Below are positions 31,469 through 41,172 of a DNA stretch of 64,000 nucleotides, piece after piece (positions within the stretch are counted from its first letter, which is position 1; each line of letters opens with the position of its first letter). Source of the stretch: Globisporangium splendens (taxonomy: Eukaryota; Oomycota; Peronosporomycetes; Pythiales; Pythiaceae); contig VFIW01000109.1 in NCBI GenBank assembly GCA_006386115.1, forward strand, positions 62,001-126,000. Reading direction: 5' to 3'. The notes under the pieces are model-generated. The model was given only the letters and a program-made list of their open reading frames with translations, was not told the DNA's origin and ran no database searches. The translations under genes and the position numbers were made by a program.

Positions 31469-34400
31469 ATGGACGTCGGCGTGCGCGTGTGGATCCAGGA
31501 CCAGGCCCAGGTGTGGACTTCGGCGCAGATCATTCGCGTAAGCCGCGGTCCAGACAATGCGATCCGCGCCGTCAGCGTCCGCCCGAACGACCCCACCGAC
31601 AACAACACAGATGCTACAGACTCCTCGCTCGTGTCGAGCGACCAGCTCGCGTCTTCAACATCAGCGCCGCCGCCGTCCAAGTGCCGCGACGTCGCGCTGG
31701 TGTTCAAGGCGTCCTCGGGCGAGTGTGAGAACGTTTTGCTGCAGAACCAGAGCGAGGAGCAGGACCAGGCCGATCTCGTGACGCTCCCGCATCTCCACGA
31801 GGCGTCTATCCTGAACTCGCTGCGACTGCGCTATGAGCGCGACGTCATCTACACCCGCATCGGCGAGATCCTCATCTCGATCAACCCGTTCAAGAAGCTG
31901 CCGCAGCTCTACGGCCGCGCGATCTTGGACGGTCACCATGTGCTGGACGACACGCCGCTGCAAGCGTCCGAGCCGCACTTGTACGGCATCGCCAAGGCCG
32001 CGTACGTGGACATGGTGCGCAATTCGCGCAACCAGTCGATCCTCATCAGTGGAGAGAGTGGCGCAGGCAAAACCGAAGCCACAAAGATCATGATGAAGTA
32101 CTACGCGACCACGTGCAGCGCATCATCGGCGGCCAATGTGTCGCCGCCAACGAGTACGAGTTCGACGATGAGTATTGACAGTGCCAAGGCCAAGGCGACG
32201 ACCTCCATTGAGTCCCAAGTGCTGCAGTCCAACCCGATCCTCGAAGCGTTCGGCAATGCGCGCACCACGCGCAATGACAACAGTAGTCGCTTTGGCAAGT
32301 TCATCGAGCTCCAGTTTGAAAACAGCAATAATGGCCAGCACACGATCGCAGGCGCGCGCATCCGGACGTACCTGCTCGAAAAGATCCGCGTGATCAAACA
32401 GTCAGCGAACGAGCGCAACTTCCACATTTTCTATGAGCTGCTCGCCGCTGCCAAATCCGCAATGGCGGCACAGAACAACAGCAATGCAGCTGCTGAGAGC
32501 ATGACCCTCAAGACGGAGACGATCGCGTCGTGGCAGCTGCTCGATATGACGCAGTTCCGCCTCGTGAACCAGAGCGATTGCTACACGCGGCGCGACAATG
32601 TCGTCGACGCGGCGCAATTTGAGAAGACGTGCCGTGCGATGCACTTGATCGGCATGAGCGAAACCGAAGTCGCCAACGTGCTCGAGATCGTTGCCGCGAT
32701 GCTGCACATGGGCAACATTGACTTTTCCGAGATCCAGAGCCAGCAGAACGACAACGTTCTCGAAGCGCATATCGTGGACGGAAACAGCACAGGAGTGCGC
32801 CACTTTGCGATGGCGGCGAAGCTTCTGCGCGTGTCCCCCGACCAACTGGAGAATGCGCTGACGACACGCCAGCTGCACACGTCGAACGAGACGCTCGTGG
32901 TGCGCATGGACGCTGCTCATGCTGTGAACACGCGCAACGCGCTCGTGATGGAGTGCTACCGCTTGCTCTTCGACTGGCTCGTGGGTCGCATCAACAACAA
33001 GATCCGTCGCCAGCAGAACGAATTTGGAATAAGCCCGAAATCCGACTTCATTGGACTTTTGGATATCTTTGGCTTTGAAGACATGGCTGTGAACTCGTTT
33101 GAGCAGCTTTGCATCAACTACGCCAACGAGGCGCTGCAGCACCAGTTCAACGAGTACGTCTTCGCCGAAGAGCAGCGTTTGTACCGGGACGAGGGCATTG
33201 CGTGGACGTTCGTGGATTTTCCCAACAACATCGCGTGTCTCGAGCTCTTTGAAAAGAAACCGATCGGCATCTTCTCGCTCACGGACCAGGAATGCCTCTT
33301 CCCGCAAGGCACGGACCGGGCGCTCGTGGCCAAGTACTACGGCGAGTTCCACAAGAAGGCCGCGCACCCGCACTTCCACGCGACTGCGGGCTTTCTGCGC
33401 CAGACGCACTTCATCGTCTCGCACTACGCCGGAAAAGTCACATACACGGCCGAAGGTTTTCTCGCCAAGAACAAGGACTCGTTCTGTGAAAGTGCCGCGC
33501 AATTGCTCTCGAACTCGTCGAGTCCTCTGATCCAGAGCCTCGCTGCTGTCGGCGGCGTCGCGGCCGACGAGAATGTGGCGACCACAGGAGATCTGCTTGC
33601 GTCGACTGATGTTTCTGCTAGCGCTGTGATGAGCCCAATGAAGGCGCCGAGCTCGAACCGCGTCGTGATCCGCCGTGCGAAGTCGTCCATTGCTGCCGTC
33701 AGTGTCGGTACTCAGTTCAAGATGCAGCTCAACGAGCTCATGGAGATCATCCGCTCTACGACACCGCACTACGTGCGCTGCATCAAGCCCAACGACCGCA
33801 ACGTGTGCGATGACTTCGGCTGCGCGCGTGTCGTCGAGCAGCTACGAAGCGGCGGTGTGCTCGAAGCTGTGCGCGTCGCGCGTGCGGGGTTCCCTGTTCG
33901 TATGTCGCACCAGCAATTCCTGGACCGGTACCAGCGGATCTTGCTGTGTGAGAAATCGGCGTCTTCGACAAAGCAACAGTGGTCTGTGACGATGCGTCTT
34001 GACGAGAATCTGCGCAAATATGCGCGGATGATTCACGGCGAGGACACGAAGTTCACGTCCCCCGAGGGCGTGAGTCTTGGTAAAACGCGGGTGTTTTTCC
34101 GTCGCCAGCCCTATGAAAAGCTCGAAAACTACCGCTCACACGTACTGAAGCAGTCGGTTATCGTGCTGCAGAAGTTCTGCCGAATGTACCAGCAGCGCAA
34201 CCGGTACCAGCGCATTCGTAAGCTTGTGCTGAAGCTCCAAGCGCAGCACCGCGGTCGCCGCGCGCGAGACTTTGTGCACTGGGTGCGGCAGACGATGAAG
34301 GCGACGTTCCTGCAGAAGCAGATTCGCGCGTTTTGCGCTCGTCGCAGGTTCTTGCATGTCCGACACGCTGTGCTGCGACTCCAGTGCCAATTTCGACGTC

Positions 34401-36052
34401 GCGTGGCCGCGCGATGCGTCCAGAAGCTGCGAGAGATCCGCGCAGCGGTTCGCATCACGACGGCGTGGCGGTGTGCTAGTGCGGCGAAGAAGTACAAGCA
34501 TCTCCGATCCGCAGTCATCGCGTTGCAGTGCGCGGAGCGGATGCGCGTGGCGAAGAAGCAGCTGCGGGAGCTGCGTCAGGAAAGCAAGAACGTCGCCAAG
34601 CTCAAGGAGGACAACATGCAGTTGAAGGACGAACTGGCGCAGTTGAAACAGCAACTTGAGGCCATGAGAAGTATCATGCAGCAACCAGCAGTGCAGCAAC
34701 AGCCAACGCTTCAGCAGCCATTGCTCCAGGAACAGCAACCTGTTGTCGACGAAAGCGAGCCACAGCAAGAGGTGGCGCCACTGTCTCCGACCCACAAAGT
34801 TCTCACACCGGAGAAGAAGCCGAAAGAACGATTCGTCCACGACAACGGCAATCCGAATGCTGCCGACGACGGATTCGTGGCCCTTCGTTCTCGACGCCTC
34901 AGTTTCCCGGCTCGGGTCGAAGGTAGCGCTCAAAAGCCACCAATTGGTGCGTCACCGGAGGCTCTTGCGCAGTTCCAGCGCTCTTCTAGAGCCAAGGTTG
35001 GCCGCCGCAGGAGTCTGACCGACGCTGCCTACACTCCTGGCGCGGCCGAACGTCGCCACAGCTTGGATCTCTGGCGAGCGCAGCAGGAACAGGCCGAGGA
35101 AGAGGTGCGTCAGCTGAAGGACGAGCTCAAGGCGTCGGCGATGTCGTCGACTCAGCTAGACGACGAAGAACGAGAGCGCGTCATGCGGAAGCTGGTGGCG
35201 TCGCAGATCAAGGCCAAGACGATGCGCCTGCAGCTCAACCCGTCGTCGTCAGCATTCCCCGAGGCAGTGCCTGAGTACGACAATGGCGAGGACAACAACG
35301 ACGACGATGACGACGATGACGACGAGACCAGGTCGGAGTTGCACTGGAACGAGTATGATGACGATGGCGACAGCAGCGATGATGCGACGCCTGCTTCAAG
35401 ACGCGCTGGCCGACGTCGCTCGCACACGGTCGAAGACGCGTCGTTCACGAGAGGAGGTCGTCAGCTGTACGCAGCACCCGTGACGGTGTCGAAGATCTAC
35501 GGCCGCTCGTCGTGGAATCCGAGAAACTTGACCCCGTTGCCGTCAGATAAGTACAGTCGCGGGCTCGCTGCGTACTTCGAGGACGACGGGAATGACGACG
35601 ACGACACGGACTCACTGCACCGCCCAATGCGATCTGCGTCTTTGGACTTCCGACCGCGCTCGTCTTCGAGCGCATCCACGTGGCGATCCACGTTCTCGAT
35701 CACTGGTCCCGCTGCGCTCCCGCGATGGAGCAAGGACTCGATCTGCAAGGAGTGCCACTGCAAGTTCTCGGTGCTCACGCGGCGCCACCACTGCCGTTGC
35801 TGCGGCCACTCGTTCTGCTTCGAGCACTCGACGCGGAAGCTGCTGCTCCCGGAAATGGGGTACACGGAGCGCCAGCGTGTCTGCGACGAGTGCTTTGAGA
35901 TGCACATGTTCACTGACGAGCGCACGATGATGATCCCGCTCTCCCCGGAACAGCGCTACAGTCTCGGCAGCAGCGCGCCCGGCGTGTTCCCGATTGCGCC
36001 GATGCCAAAGCCAAAGAACGACACCGAAGTCATGCACGTATCCAAGGCTTAG
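31469..36052 (+). CDS. Unconventional myosin with C-terminal FYVE zinc finger
   Basis: A single exon of 1,527 aa. After an SH3-like N-terminal segment the motor spans about residues 75-890: P-loop GESGAGKTEATK (about 194), switch I NDNSSRFGKF, switch II LDIFGFED (about 531), actin-binding/relay region and HYVRCIKPN. Several IQ-like motifs (about 890-1035) would bind calmodulin-type light chains. A short coiled coil, a Gln/Pro-rich stretch and an acidic Asp run follow. Residues about 1422-1485 are a FYVE domain: C-x2-C, RRHHCRCCG and C-D-E-C, so the tail should bind phosphatidylinositol 3-phosphate on endosomes. Long intronless genes are common in oomycetes. The combination myosin plus FYVE is known from stramenopile-specific myosin classes; I do not assign a class number. 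Confidence 0.93.
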   Translation: MDVGVRVWIQDQAQVWTSAQIIRVSRGPDNAIRAVSVRPNDPTDNNTDATDSSLVSSDQLASSTSAPPPSKCRDVALVFKASSGECENVLLQNQSEEQDQADLVTLPHLHEASILNSLRLRYERDVIYTRIGEILISINPFKKLPQLYGRAILDGHHVLDDTPLQASEPHLYGIAKAAYVDMVRNSRNQSILISGESGAGKTEATKIMMKYYATTCSASSAANVSPPTSTSSTMSIDSAKAKATTSIESQVLQSNPILEAFGNARTTRNDNSSRFGKFIELQFENSNNGQHTIAGARIRTYLLEKIRVIKQSANERNFHIFYELLAAAKSAMAAQNNSNAAAESMTLKTETIASWQLLDMTQFRLVNQSDCYTRRDNVVDAAQFEKTCRAMHLIGMSETEVANVLEIVAAMLHMGNIDFSEIQSQQNDNVLEAHIVDGNSTGVRHFAMAAKLLRVSPDQLENALTTRQLHTSNETLVVRMDAAHAVNTRNALVMECYRLLFDWLVGRINNKIRRQQNEFGISPKSDFIGLLDIFGFEDMAVNSFEQLCINYANEALQHQFNEYVFAEEQRLYRDEGIAWTFVDFPNNIACLELFEKKPIGIFSLTDQECLFPQGTDRALVAKYYGEFHKKAAHPHFHATAGFLRQTHFIVSHYAGKVTYTAEGFLAKNKDSFCESAAQLLSNSSSPLIQSLAAVGGVAADENVATTGDLLASTDVSASAVMSPMKAPSSNRVVIRRAKSSIAAVSVGTQFKMQLNELMEIIRSTTPHYVRCIKPNDRNVCDDFGCARVVEQLRSGGVLEAVRVARAGFPVRMSHQQFLDRYQRILLCEKSASSTKQQWSVTMRLDENLRKYARMIHGEDTKFTSPEGVSLGKTRVFFRRQPYEKLENYRSHVLKQSVIVLQKFCRMYQQRNRYQRIRKLVLKLQAQHRGRRARDFVHWVRQTMKATFLQKQIRAFCARRRFLHVRHAVLRLQCQFRRRVAARCVQKLREIRAAVRITTAWRCASAAKKYKHLRSAVIALQCAERMRVAKKQLRELRQESKNVAKLKEDNMQLKDELAQLKQQLEAMRSIMQQPAVQQQPTLQQPLLQEQQPVVDESEPQQEVAPLSPTHKVLTPEKKPKERFVHDNGNPNAADDGFVALRSRRLSFPARVEGSAQKPPIGASPEALAQFQRSSRAKVGRRRSLTDAAYTPGAAERRHSLDLWRAQQEQAEEEVRQLKDELKASAMSSTQLDDEERERVMRKLVASQIKAKTMRLQLNPSSSAFPEAVPEYDNGEDNNDDDDDDDDETRSELHWNEYDDDGDSSDDATPASRRAGRRRSHTVEDASFTRGGRQLYAAPVTVSKIYGRSSWNPRNLTPLPSDKYSRGLAAYFEDDGNDDDDTDSLHRPMRSASLDFRPRSSSSASTWRSTFSITGPAALPRWSKDSICKECHCKFSVLTRRHHCRCCGHSFCFEHSTRKLLLPEMGYTERQRVCDECFEMHMFTDERTMMIPLSPEQRYSLGSSAPGVFPIAPMPKPKNDTEVMHVSKA

Positions 36053-36143
36053 AGAGAGAGATAGTTTCTTTTTTGTATGTACGTAGAGCATATTTATAAG
36101 CCCATTTAATCAGCATTTTTCATCCACCTACCTAGCTGGTTCT

Positions 36144-37338
36144 CTATTTCGCAATTTTAGGCGCCTTTGCCTTCTTCGTCGTCTTCTTTTTGTTCTCTTT
36201 GGGCTTGAGCGGCGCGAACGTCATTCGGTGGATCTCGCACGGGCCGTGCTTGGCGATCGCCGCCATGTGGTCTCTCGTCGGGTACCCCTTGTGCTGCTTG
36301 AGGTTGTACTGCGGGTACTGTGCATCGTACTCGACCATCAGGCGATCTCGTGTGACCTACGGTCATACAAACACGATAATAACAACAATGGGGATGCATT
36401 TGACAAGTTCCAAGAGGAGATTTGAGCTCTGTGTGCGAGCAGTTGGTTACCTTGGCGATGATGGAGGCTGCGGCGATGGAGTACACTTTCGAGTCCCCCT
36501 TCACGACGGTCTCGGCGTCGACAGTGATGGTCGGCGGCATGCGGTTGCCGTCGACAAACACGAAATCGGGTTTCTGCGCCAGCGCTTCCGATGCCTTCAC
36601 CATGGACTCGAGCGACGCCTAATGGTCAAAAGACATCGTCAGGCGGATGCACATGCTGTATCGCAATAATGATATAAGAACAATGCCGCACACCTGTAGG
36701 ATGTTGATCTCGTCGATCCGCTGGGCGCTGTTGATATGCACGGCGTACTGGATGCGCGGATGCGAGGTGAGCAGCTCGTAGAGAGCTTCGCGCTGCTCCT
36801 CGTTGAGCTTCTTGCTATCGTGCACGCCTTCGATCACGACATCGAGCGGCACGTAGCACGCCGCGGCGACGACTGGTCCCGCAAGCGGACCGCGTCCAGC
36901 TTCGTCGACGCCGACGACGGTCTTGTACCCCTTGGCGACCTTCGCAGCCTCGAACGCGCGCGAAAGCGTGCCGTGCGGAAACTTCACAGCCGATGGGTTC
37001 TCGCCACTATCGTTAGCATCAACAAGATCGTCTGCAGTTGGTGCAGGCGCCTTCACTGCGGTCTTGCGCTTCTTCCGCTTGGCGCCCAGATCAGATGCGT
37101 CTGCGTCGTCGGCCGCCGCATCACCCTCTGCCTCTGCTCTTGTGGTGCAGAAGCCGCGCGCTGTGGCGCCAGTAGAATTGGCTGCAAGAGACGCGGCCGC
37201 GAGACGCGCCGAGCGCCGCGTGCCCACCGCACGCACCACCGTCGGCGTCTCCTTTGAACCCATGAGTGCTCGAGTGACGATGGCGACGGGAAGCAGACGT
37301 ACCGAGCAGCGCAGGAGCTGTGCCGCTGTGTGCCGCAT
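36144..37338 (-). CDS. RNase HII, bacterial/organellar type
   Basis: Exons in transcript order: 37338..36694, 36618..36451, 36356..36144; 341 aa. Catalytic DEDD residues are visible: Asp and Glu in GVDEAGRGPLAGPVVAAA, Asp in FVDGNR and Asp in TRDRLMVEYD. DSKKLN and HKGYPTRDH are also typical. These strings match bacterial RNase HII (RnhB) better than eukaryotic RNASEH2A. The first 25 residues (MRHTAAQLLRCSVRLLPVAIVTRAL) are basic and amphipathic, as in a mitochondrial presequence, followed by a low-complexity linker and a Lys-rich stretch. The C-terminus is also Lys-rich. The enzyme cuts RNA in RNA-DNA hybrids and removes misincorporated ribonucleotides. It is divergent from AspRS with 214 bp between start codons. 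Confidence 0.9.
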
Positions 37339-37552
37339 GTATTTTCCACGAAGCCCAGCTGCTTGGCAGCATAAAGATGGCTTGATTTTATTTTCCACGA
37401 ATCAAAGTCCGTTATTATCAAAATCCATGATTTTATTCGCTTGAGATCTTCAATTAATAGCGAATTAGATGCGAGAGCAGTGGAAGATTTCCTCTCCCTA
37501 CATTCCTGTGGCTGACTGGCGGTCAGTGTCAAATTTGAGCCACGACGACAAG
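37339..37552. promoter_or_regulatory. Divergent promoter region (RNase HII / AspRS)
   Basis: Only 214 bp separate the two start codons, so both promoters must lie in or overlap this interval. No specific element is assigned. Confidence 0.45.
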
Positions 37553-39345
37553 ATGGCCGACGACGCCCCCAAGGAGAAGAAGCTGACCAAGAAGGAGCTG
37601 CGCATCCTCGAGCGCCAGCGCGCTGCGGTGCGTAGCCCATGCACGCGGTGTCTAAGCCTCTGTGTGTCTCTGCCTCACCTCGTTCCTTCCCTCGTTTCCC
37701 CCCCTCTTGTAGGCTGCGGCCGCGGAGCCAAAGCTCAACGACTCGTTCGGCGAGTTGCCGCTCATCCAATCGCAGGGCAAGACCGACAAGGTCTACAAGT
37801 TGTAAGTACACATGCGCATTGAGTTCAAACGTGAAGGATGCAGCTGTAACTAACATCATCGTGCCTCTATCTGTACAGCGTGAGCGAGATCAACCCGGAG
37901 TTGCAGGGCCAGTCGTTCTGGGTGCGCGGTAACCTGCAGAGCGTGCGTGCCAAGTCCAAGATCGCGTTCATCACGATCCGCCAAAAGATGTCGTCCATTC
38001 AGGGCATCTTGAACGAAAGCGACGTCGTTCCGCGCGAGATGATCAAGTTCTCGAGCGGCATCCCGAAGGAGTCGATCGTCGATGTGTTCGTGACTGTGAC
38101 GCTGCCAGCGCAGGAAGTGACGAGCACGACGCAGAAGAACGTCGAGTTGAGCGTGGAGAAGATCTTCATCGTGAGCAAGGCGCTCCCTGAGTTGCCGTTC
38201 CAATTCGAAGATGCGGCTCGACCAGAAGCGCTCGTGAAGGCTGAAGGCTCGAACTACGTCGACGTGCTGCTCGACACGCGCCTCAACACCCGTGTCTTGG
38301 ACCTGCGTACCCCTGCCAACCAGGCGATCATGCGCATCCAATCGGGCGTGAGCCAGTTGTTCCGCGAGTTCCTCCAGAGCCGCGACTTTGTGGAGATTCA
38401 CACGCCAAAGCTCATTGGTGGCGCGAGTGAAAGTGGATCAAGCGTGTTTAAGCTCAAGTACTTTGACCAGGAAGCGTGTTTGGCGCAGTCGCCGCAATTG
38501 TACAAGCAAATGGCGTGTGCGTGCTCGGGTCTTGAACGTGTCTACGAAATCGGTCCAGTGTTCCGTGCGGAAAACTCCAACACGCACCGTCACATGTGCG
38601 AGTTCACTGGCTTGGATTTCGAGATGGTGATCAAGGAGCACTACCACGAAGTGCTCGACGTGTTCTCGGACTTGTTTATCTACATTTTCGACAACCTGGC
38701 GGCGCGTTTCAGCAAGGAGCTGGCTGCGATCAACGAGCAGTTCCCATTTGAGCCGCTCAAGTACCACAAGCCATCGCTCATCATCTCGTTCGAGGAAGGT
38801 GTGAACATGCTCAAGGCTGCTGGCGCGACCCAGGAGCTCGAGGAAGACTTGAGCACGGAAAACGAGAAATGGCTCGGCCGATTGGTCAAGGAGAAGTACG
38901 ACACGGACTTTTACATCTTGGACAAGTTCCCATTGGCCGTGCGTCCATTCTACACAATGCCAGACCCGAACGACAAGCGCTGGAGTAACTCGTACGATCT
39001 GATGATCCGCGGCGAAGAAATCGTGTCTGGCGCGCAGCGTGTACACGACGCCAAGCTGCTCGAAGAGCGCGTGGACGCGTTCGGCATCCCGAAGGAATCA
39101 CTCAAGGCGTACATTGATGCGTTCAAGTTCGGCGCGCTGCCGCACGGCGGCGGTGGCATCGGTCTCGAACGTGTCGTCATGCTCTACTTGGGTCTCGGCA
39201 ACATCCGCAAGGCGTCCATGTTCCCACGTGACCCGGTATGAACTGCTCTTTATACATGTGGTTTGTGTGTGAGATCCATTTGCCTAACTTTTTTTGTTTA
39301 TGTATGTGTGCTGCTGATGTCATACAGAAACGTTTGTTTCCATAA
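37553..39345 (+). CDS. DARS1: Aspartyl-tRNA synthetase, cytosolic
   Basis: Exons 37553..37627, 37713..37801, 37879..39235, 39328..39345; 512 aa (human about 501). The N-terminal extension is Lys-rich and helical, followed by an OB-fold anticodon-binding domain (FWVRGNLQSVRAKSKIAFITIRQ). The class II catalytic core has motif 2 (FRAENSNTHRHMCEFTGLDFEM) and motif 3 (GGGGIGLERVVMLYLGL). The final exon encodes only KRLFP plus stop and completes the conserved ending PRDPKRL-P. Without splicing the last intron, an in-frame TGA at 39239 would end the protein right after RDPV. The enzyme charges tRNA-Asp in the cytosol. Start at MADDAPKEKK is chosen over an in-frame ATG 28 codons upstream because the family begins with this Lys-rich segment. 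Confidence 0.95.
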
Positions 39346-39531
39346 GCAACGATATGCTTCGAGATGGTATCGTGGCCGAAGAACGAGGAAATCTGCCTGT
39401 TTCTATCGTGTTCGTGGAACTGCGCTCTTTGTGGTAGTTAAGAAAGAAACAAAAACCTTTTTTTTTTTTCATATGTTTGAGCTAATCGTTTTGTTAGCTC
39501 TCGCCATCCTTGGACACTACAAGCAGTGCTA

Positions 39532-40890
39532 CTATTTTGCAAAGGGAGACCGTGATCGACAACGGTTTTCACTTGAACTTCTGCTTCTTCGTCTCCATCT
39601 TCTCCGCTGGCTGCTGCGACTCCTGCTCCGACTGCGACTGCGATTGCGCCTTCGTGTAAATGACCGATTTGTGTCTCGACTTCTATCGACACGGCTCTCA
39701 GAGCTATGGAGGTTGACTTCATTCTCAGCACTTGACTCTTGAGCCTTCTTTTTGACGGCAGCATGCTGGAAATGGACTGCCAAGAGCTTGGCTCGTTTCA
39801 GTCGCATCGCGCGCTTCTCCTCGTCGGTGGTCAGTGCCGACGTCTCTTCTAGCGTTACTTGTGCATCTCCTTGTGCTTGCTGCATTTCCGTTGGCGGTGC
39901 TACTGCTCCAACCGCATCGTCCTCTTTATCACTCTACATCAGAAGCACATAATGGATATGTGAGACATACTTGAAAAGATGCCAGGGCTCCTTTCCACTT
40001 ACGTCCTCGTCGTACTCCTCTCCGAGGAGCGACCTCCCATTCAGAGCCGCTTGAGCCACTGGATCTCGCGACGGCGGGTTCTTATCCCTCAGGTACACGT
40101 AGTACGCGTTGAATGCATGTGTTGGGTCGAGGAAGCCAAATTTGACGTTGGAGCGCAACTTTACCTAACAAAAAATGCGTTGTTGATGCATTCACAAGCA
40201 GACAAAGATGCCCGGTCATTGATACTCAGACGTACTCGCAGTAGCACTTCTAATTGCGGATGCTCGCGAGCTTTCTTGGCCGTGGCGCTAATGATCTCAT
40301 GGAGTTTCTTTGACCGCGGCTACATGCATAGTCATATTTCTGTCAGCACAATGCTCGCCAACAGCGACCAGTAGAATTATAACACGTACCTGCACCATAT
40401 CCTCCGGTATCAACCACGGAGGGCTATACGCACTCCCATCGCCGTCGTCGTCGTGATCCTCCGGATACGCGTACGGAAACTTGTTCTCAGCGGCTGCTTC
40501 CTCATCTTCATCCACCACCACTGGCTTGGGGAACTCCACAGCGTAGTCTCCGTAGCGCAGCTCATGGAGCAGTCTCTCAGTATCCGCCTTCGCTTGTGCA
40601 CCATCACCTGCAGCGTCACTGTGCTCATTCCTTTCGGGCCGCTTCTTGAGCTTCCGGAAAAGCGCTTTGTCGTCCAGCAGGTTGCGCGCGTCGAAGCGGT
40701 CGACGCGCAGATCGCTCGCCATGCGCCACGGGATCAGGTGCTGCTCGCGGTGCAGCGACCACGCCACGCGCGCATCGTCAAACACCTGGCACGCGTAGCC
40801 GCGGATGCCGAGCTGCAGTCCACTGGGCGGTGGGTCAGTGTCGCCATCCCTCGCGCCGACAGCATCCGCCCACTGTGCGTTTTCCCCCAT
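39532..40890 (-). CDS. SFSWAP-like splicing regulator (DRY_EERY, SURP, RS)
   Basis: Exons in transcript order: 40890..40390, 40319..40236, 40164..40003, 39933..39532; 382 aa. The N-terminal segment GYACQVFDDARVAWSLHREQHLIPW followed by a DRFDARNLL-type string matches the SWAP N-terminal (DRY_EERY) domain. One SURP module is split over exons 2 and 3 (HPQLEVLLR then FGFLDPTHAFNAYYVYLRD). The C-terminus is Arg/Ser-rich (RRRNRSRSRSRSRSSQRRR). SFSWAP in animals has two SURP modules and regulates its own splicing; here only one is apparent. Nuclear speckle location is expected from the RS tail. Confidence 0.85.
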
Positions 40891-41172
40891 CAGATCCAGC
40901 CATGTTTGTCCTGGATTGGGTGCTAATATTGGGAGCTCTGTAGCTTACAACAAAAAGACACTGGTATGTGCAAAGTGTCATTTATGACAAAGTCGATCTC
41001 ATCAAATCATTGATTTGGCAGGGTGACAATTTTTTCGAAGCGATTCGGCATGGTTAACTGTTGACCCACAGTGGTACAGTGGGTTCGAAGTTATGGGTTC
41101 ACTTCGACAAGCCTGTTTCAGCGTATTTCACAGTAAAAATCGATGAGATGTTTGACTCGCTTAACGCACTGA

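Noticed and set aside
32402..33769. 455-codon minus-strand frame inside the myosin gene
   Set aside because: Antisense shadow of the motor domain with no independent similarity.
39430..39475. A/T homopolymer tract as a mobile-element poly(A) tail
   Set aside because: The T-run on the plus strand lies between two convergent gene ends; no retroposed sequence or target duplication adjoins it.
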